Below are positions 63,703-64,000 of a stretch of DNA of 64,000 bases, one piece after another. Position numbers and translations under genes: made by a program. The stretch covers positions 662,351 to 726,350 of the forward strand of contig NZ_RZIS01000001.1 of the NCBI RefSeq assembly GCF_005281835.1. Reading direction: 5' to 3'. This DNA comes from Vibrio profundi. Lineage in GTDB: Bacteria; Pseudomonadota; Gammaproteobacteria; Enterobacterales; Vibrionaceae. Within the stretch, counting starts at the first letter, position 1. Each line of letters begins with the position of its first letter. A model generated the notes under the pieces. That model was not told where the DNA came from, ran no database searches, and saw only the letters and a program-made list of their open reading frames with translations.

Positions 63703-64000
63703 ATGAGCATTGAGAGTATTTGGCTGTTTATCGTAATCGTATTTTTTATCGCGGTGATTCCCGGGCCAAATGCGTTACTGGTGCTAAGCACGGCGTTGAC
63801 TCAGCGTAAGCTGTTCGCTTTCATTAATATTTTAGGCGTGTCGCTTGGCTTCTTGTTTCATGCATTTATTTCCGCCAACGGAATTAGTTTGCTACTTACT
63901 CAAACGCCAATAGCTTTTCAGGCGTTAAAGTGGGTTGGGGTGCTCTATCTTGTGTGGTTAGGGGCAAATCACTTTAAAGCGGCGCATAAAGCACAAGATG
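63703..64000 (+). CDS. LysE/RhtB family amino acid exporter, 5' part (continues beyond window)
   Basis: From ATG 63703 the frame stays open to the end of the window (99 codons). It starts with a hydrophobic helix and the family signature VIPGPNALLVLSTALTQ, then a second helix pair (NILGVSLGFLFHAFISANG) and WVGVLYLVWLGANHF, matching LysE/RhtB exporters of homoserine, threonine or lysine. GAAGAG serves as ribosome site. The substrate is unknown. Confidence 0.9.
   Translation, partial: MSIESIWLFIVIVFFIAVIPGPNALLVLSTALTQRKLFAFINILGVSLGFLFHAFISANGISLLLTQTPIAFQALKWVGVLYLVWLGANHFKAAHKAQD

Noticed and set aside
1..64000. CRISPR array, integron attC array, prophage or insertion sequence
   Set aside because: No regularly spaced direct repeats, integrase, transposase or phage structural genes were found in the window.

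Overview
The window looks like chromosomal DNA of a marine Vibrio. Gene order and families point there: the sapABCDF-pspF / pspABC / two-adaptor RND pump / tag block, a torECA TMAO respiration operon, a complete Flp/Tad pilus operon in the vibrio order (flp-tadV-rcpC-rcpA-rcpB-tadZABCDEFG), a family II pyrophosphatase and several vibrio-typical orphan proteins. DNA is AT-rich, coding density is high, and I see no insertion sequence, prophage, integron array, CRISPR array, rRNA or tRNA.

Layout. 1-5000: 3' end of cysS, tdk, a YdcF-like protein, an NAD(P)-binding epimerase-like protein, a small TIGR02647 protein, a coiled-coil lipoprotein. 5000-7200: focA behind a perfect FNR box, then convergent fetB, with two inverted perfect DnaA boxes between them. 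7200-11600: torECA. 12000-15000: a porin and an alpha-galactosidase-like GH36 protein. 15100-17200: a MneA-like 10-TM metal exporter preceded by two Fur-box-like sites, and an orphan solute-binding protein. 17300-18800: Mn-dependent pyrophosphatase and a DUF2750 protein. 18800-27500: sap ABC operon with a DUF2927 protein at its end, pspF, and divergent sigma54-dependent pspABC. 27600-32800: vexIJK-like RND efflux system. 32800-38400: tag, a dCache-GGDEF cyclase, a single-domain globin, metC, clsA. 38700-44000: NSS transporter behind a perfect TyrR box, a chemoreceptor, a pseudouridine synthase, an rRNA-methyltransferase-like protein. 44300-55700: the tad operon plus an OmpA-like gene. 55700-61900: ynjBCD-ynjF ABC system, META-domain lipoprotein, DUF1289 protein, a 55-residue protein, MTH1187-family thiamine-binding protein. 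61900-64000: small hypothetical, DEAD-box helicase, start of a LysE/RhtB exporter.

How genes work together. focA and torECA serve anaerobic metabolism. sap, psp, vexIJK and clsA all concern the inner membrane and its transport or stress. The metal exporter, the Mn-dependent pyrophosphatase and fetB suggest metal handling, though only the exporter carries Fur-like sites. The tad operon is tightly packed with overlapping genes and should make a Flp pilus.

I did not find one wholly new multi-gene system. The strongest new leads are regulatory: Fur-like boxes inside what a naive ORF call treats as coding sequence of the metal exporter; CRP plus two LacI/GalR-type operators in front of the pilus operon; a TyrR box defining a likely aromatic amino acid transporter; two mini-ORFs ending in Pro-stop ahead of a focA gene with no Shine-Dalgarno; an inverted DnaA-box pair; and a degenerate metzincin-like protein in the sap operon. 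All are read by eye and none has been tested by a search.
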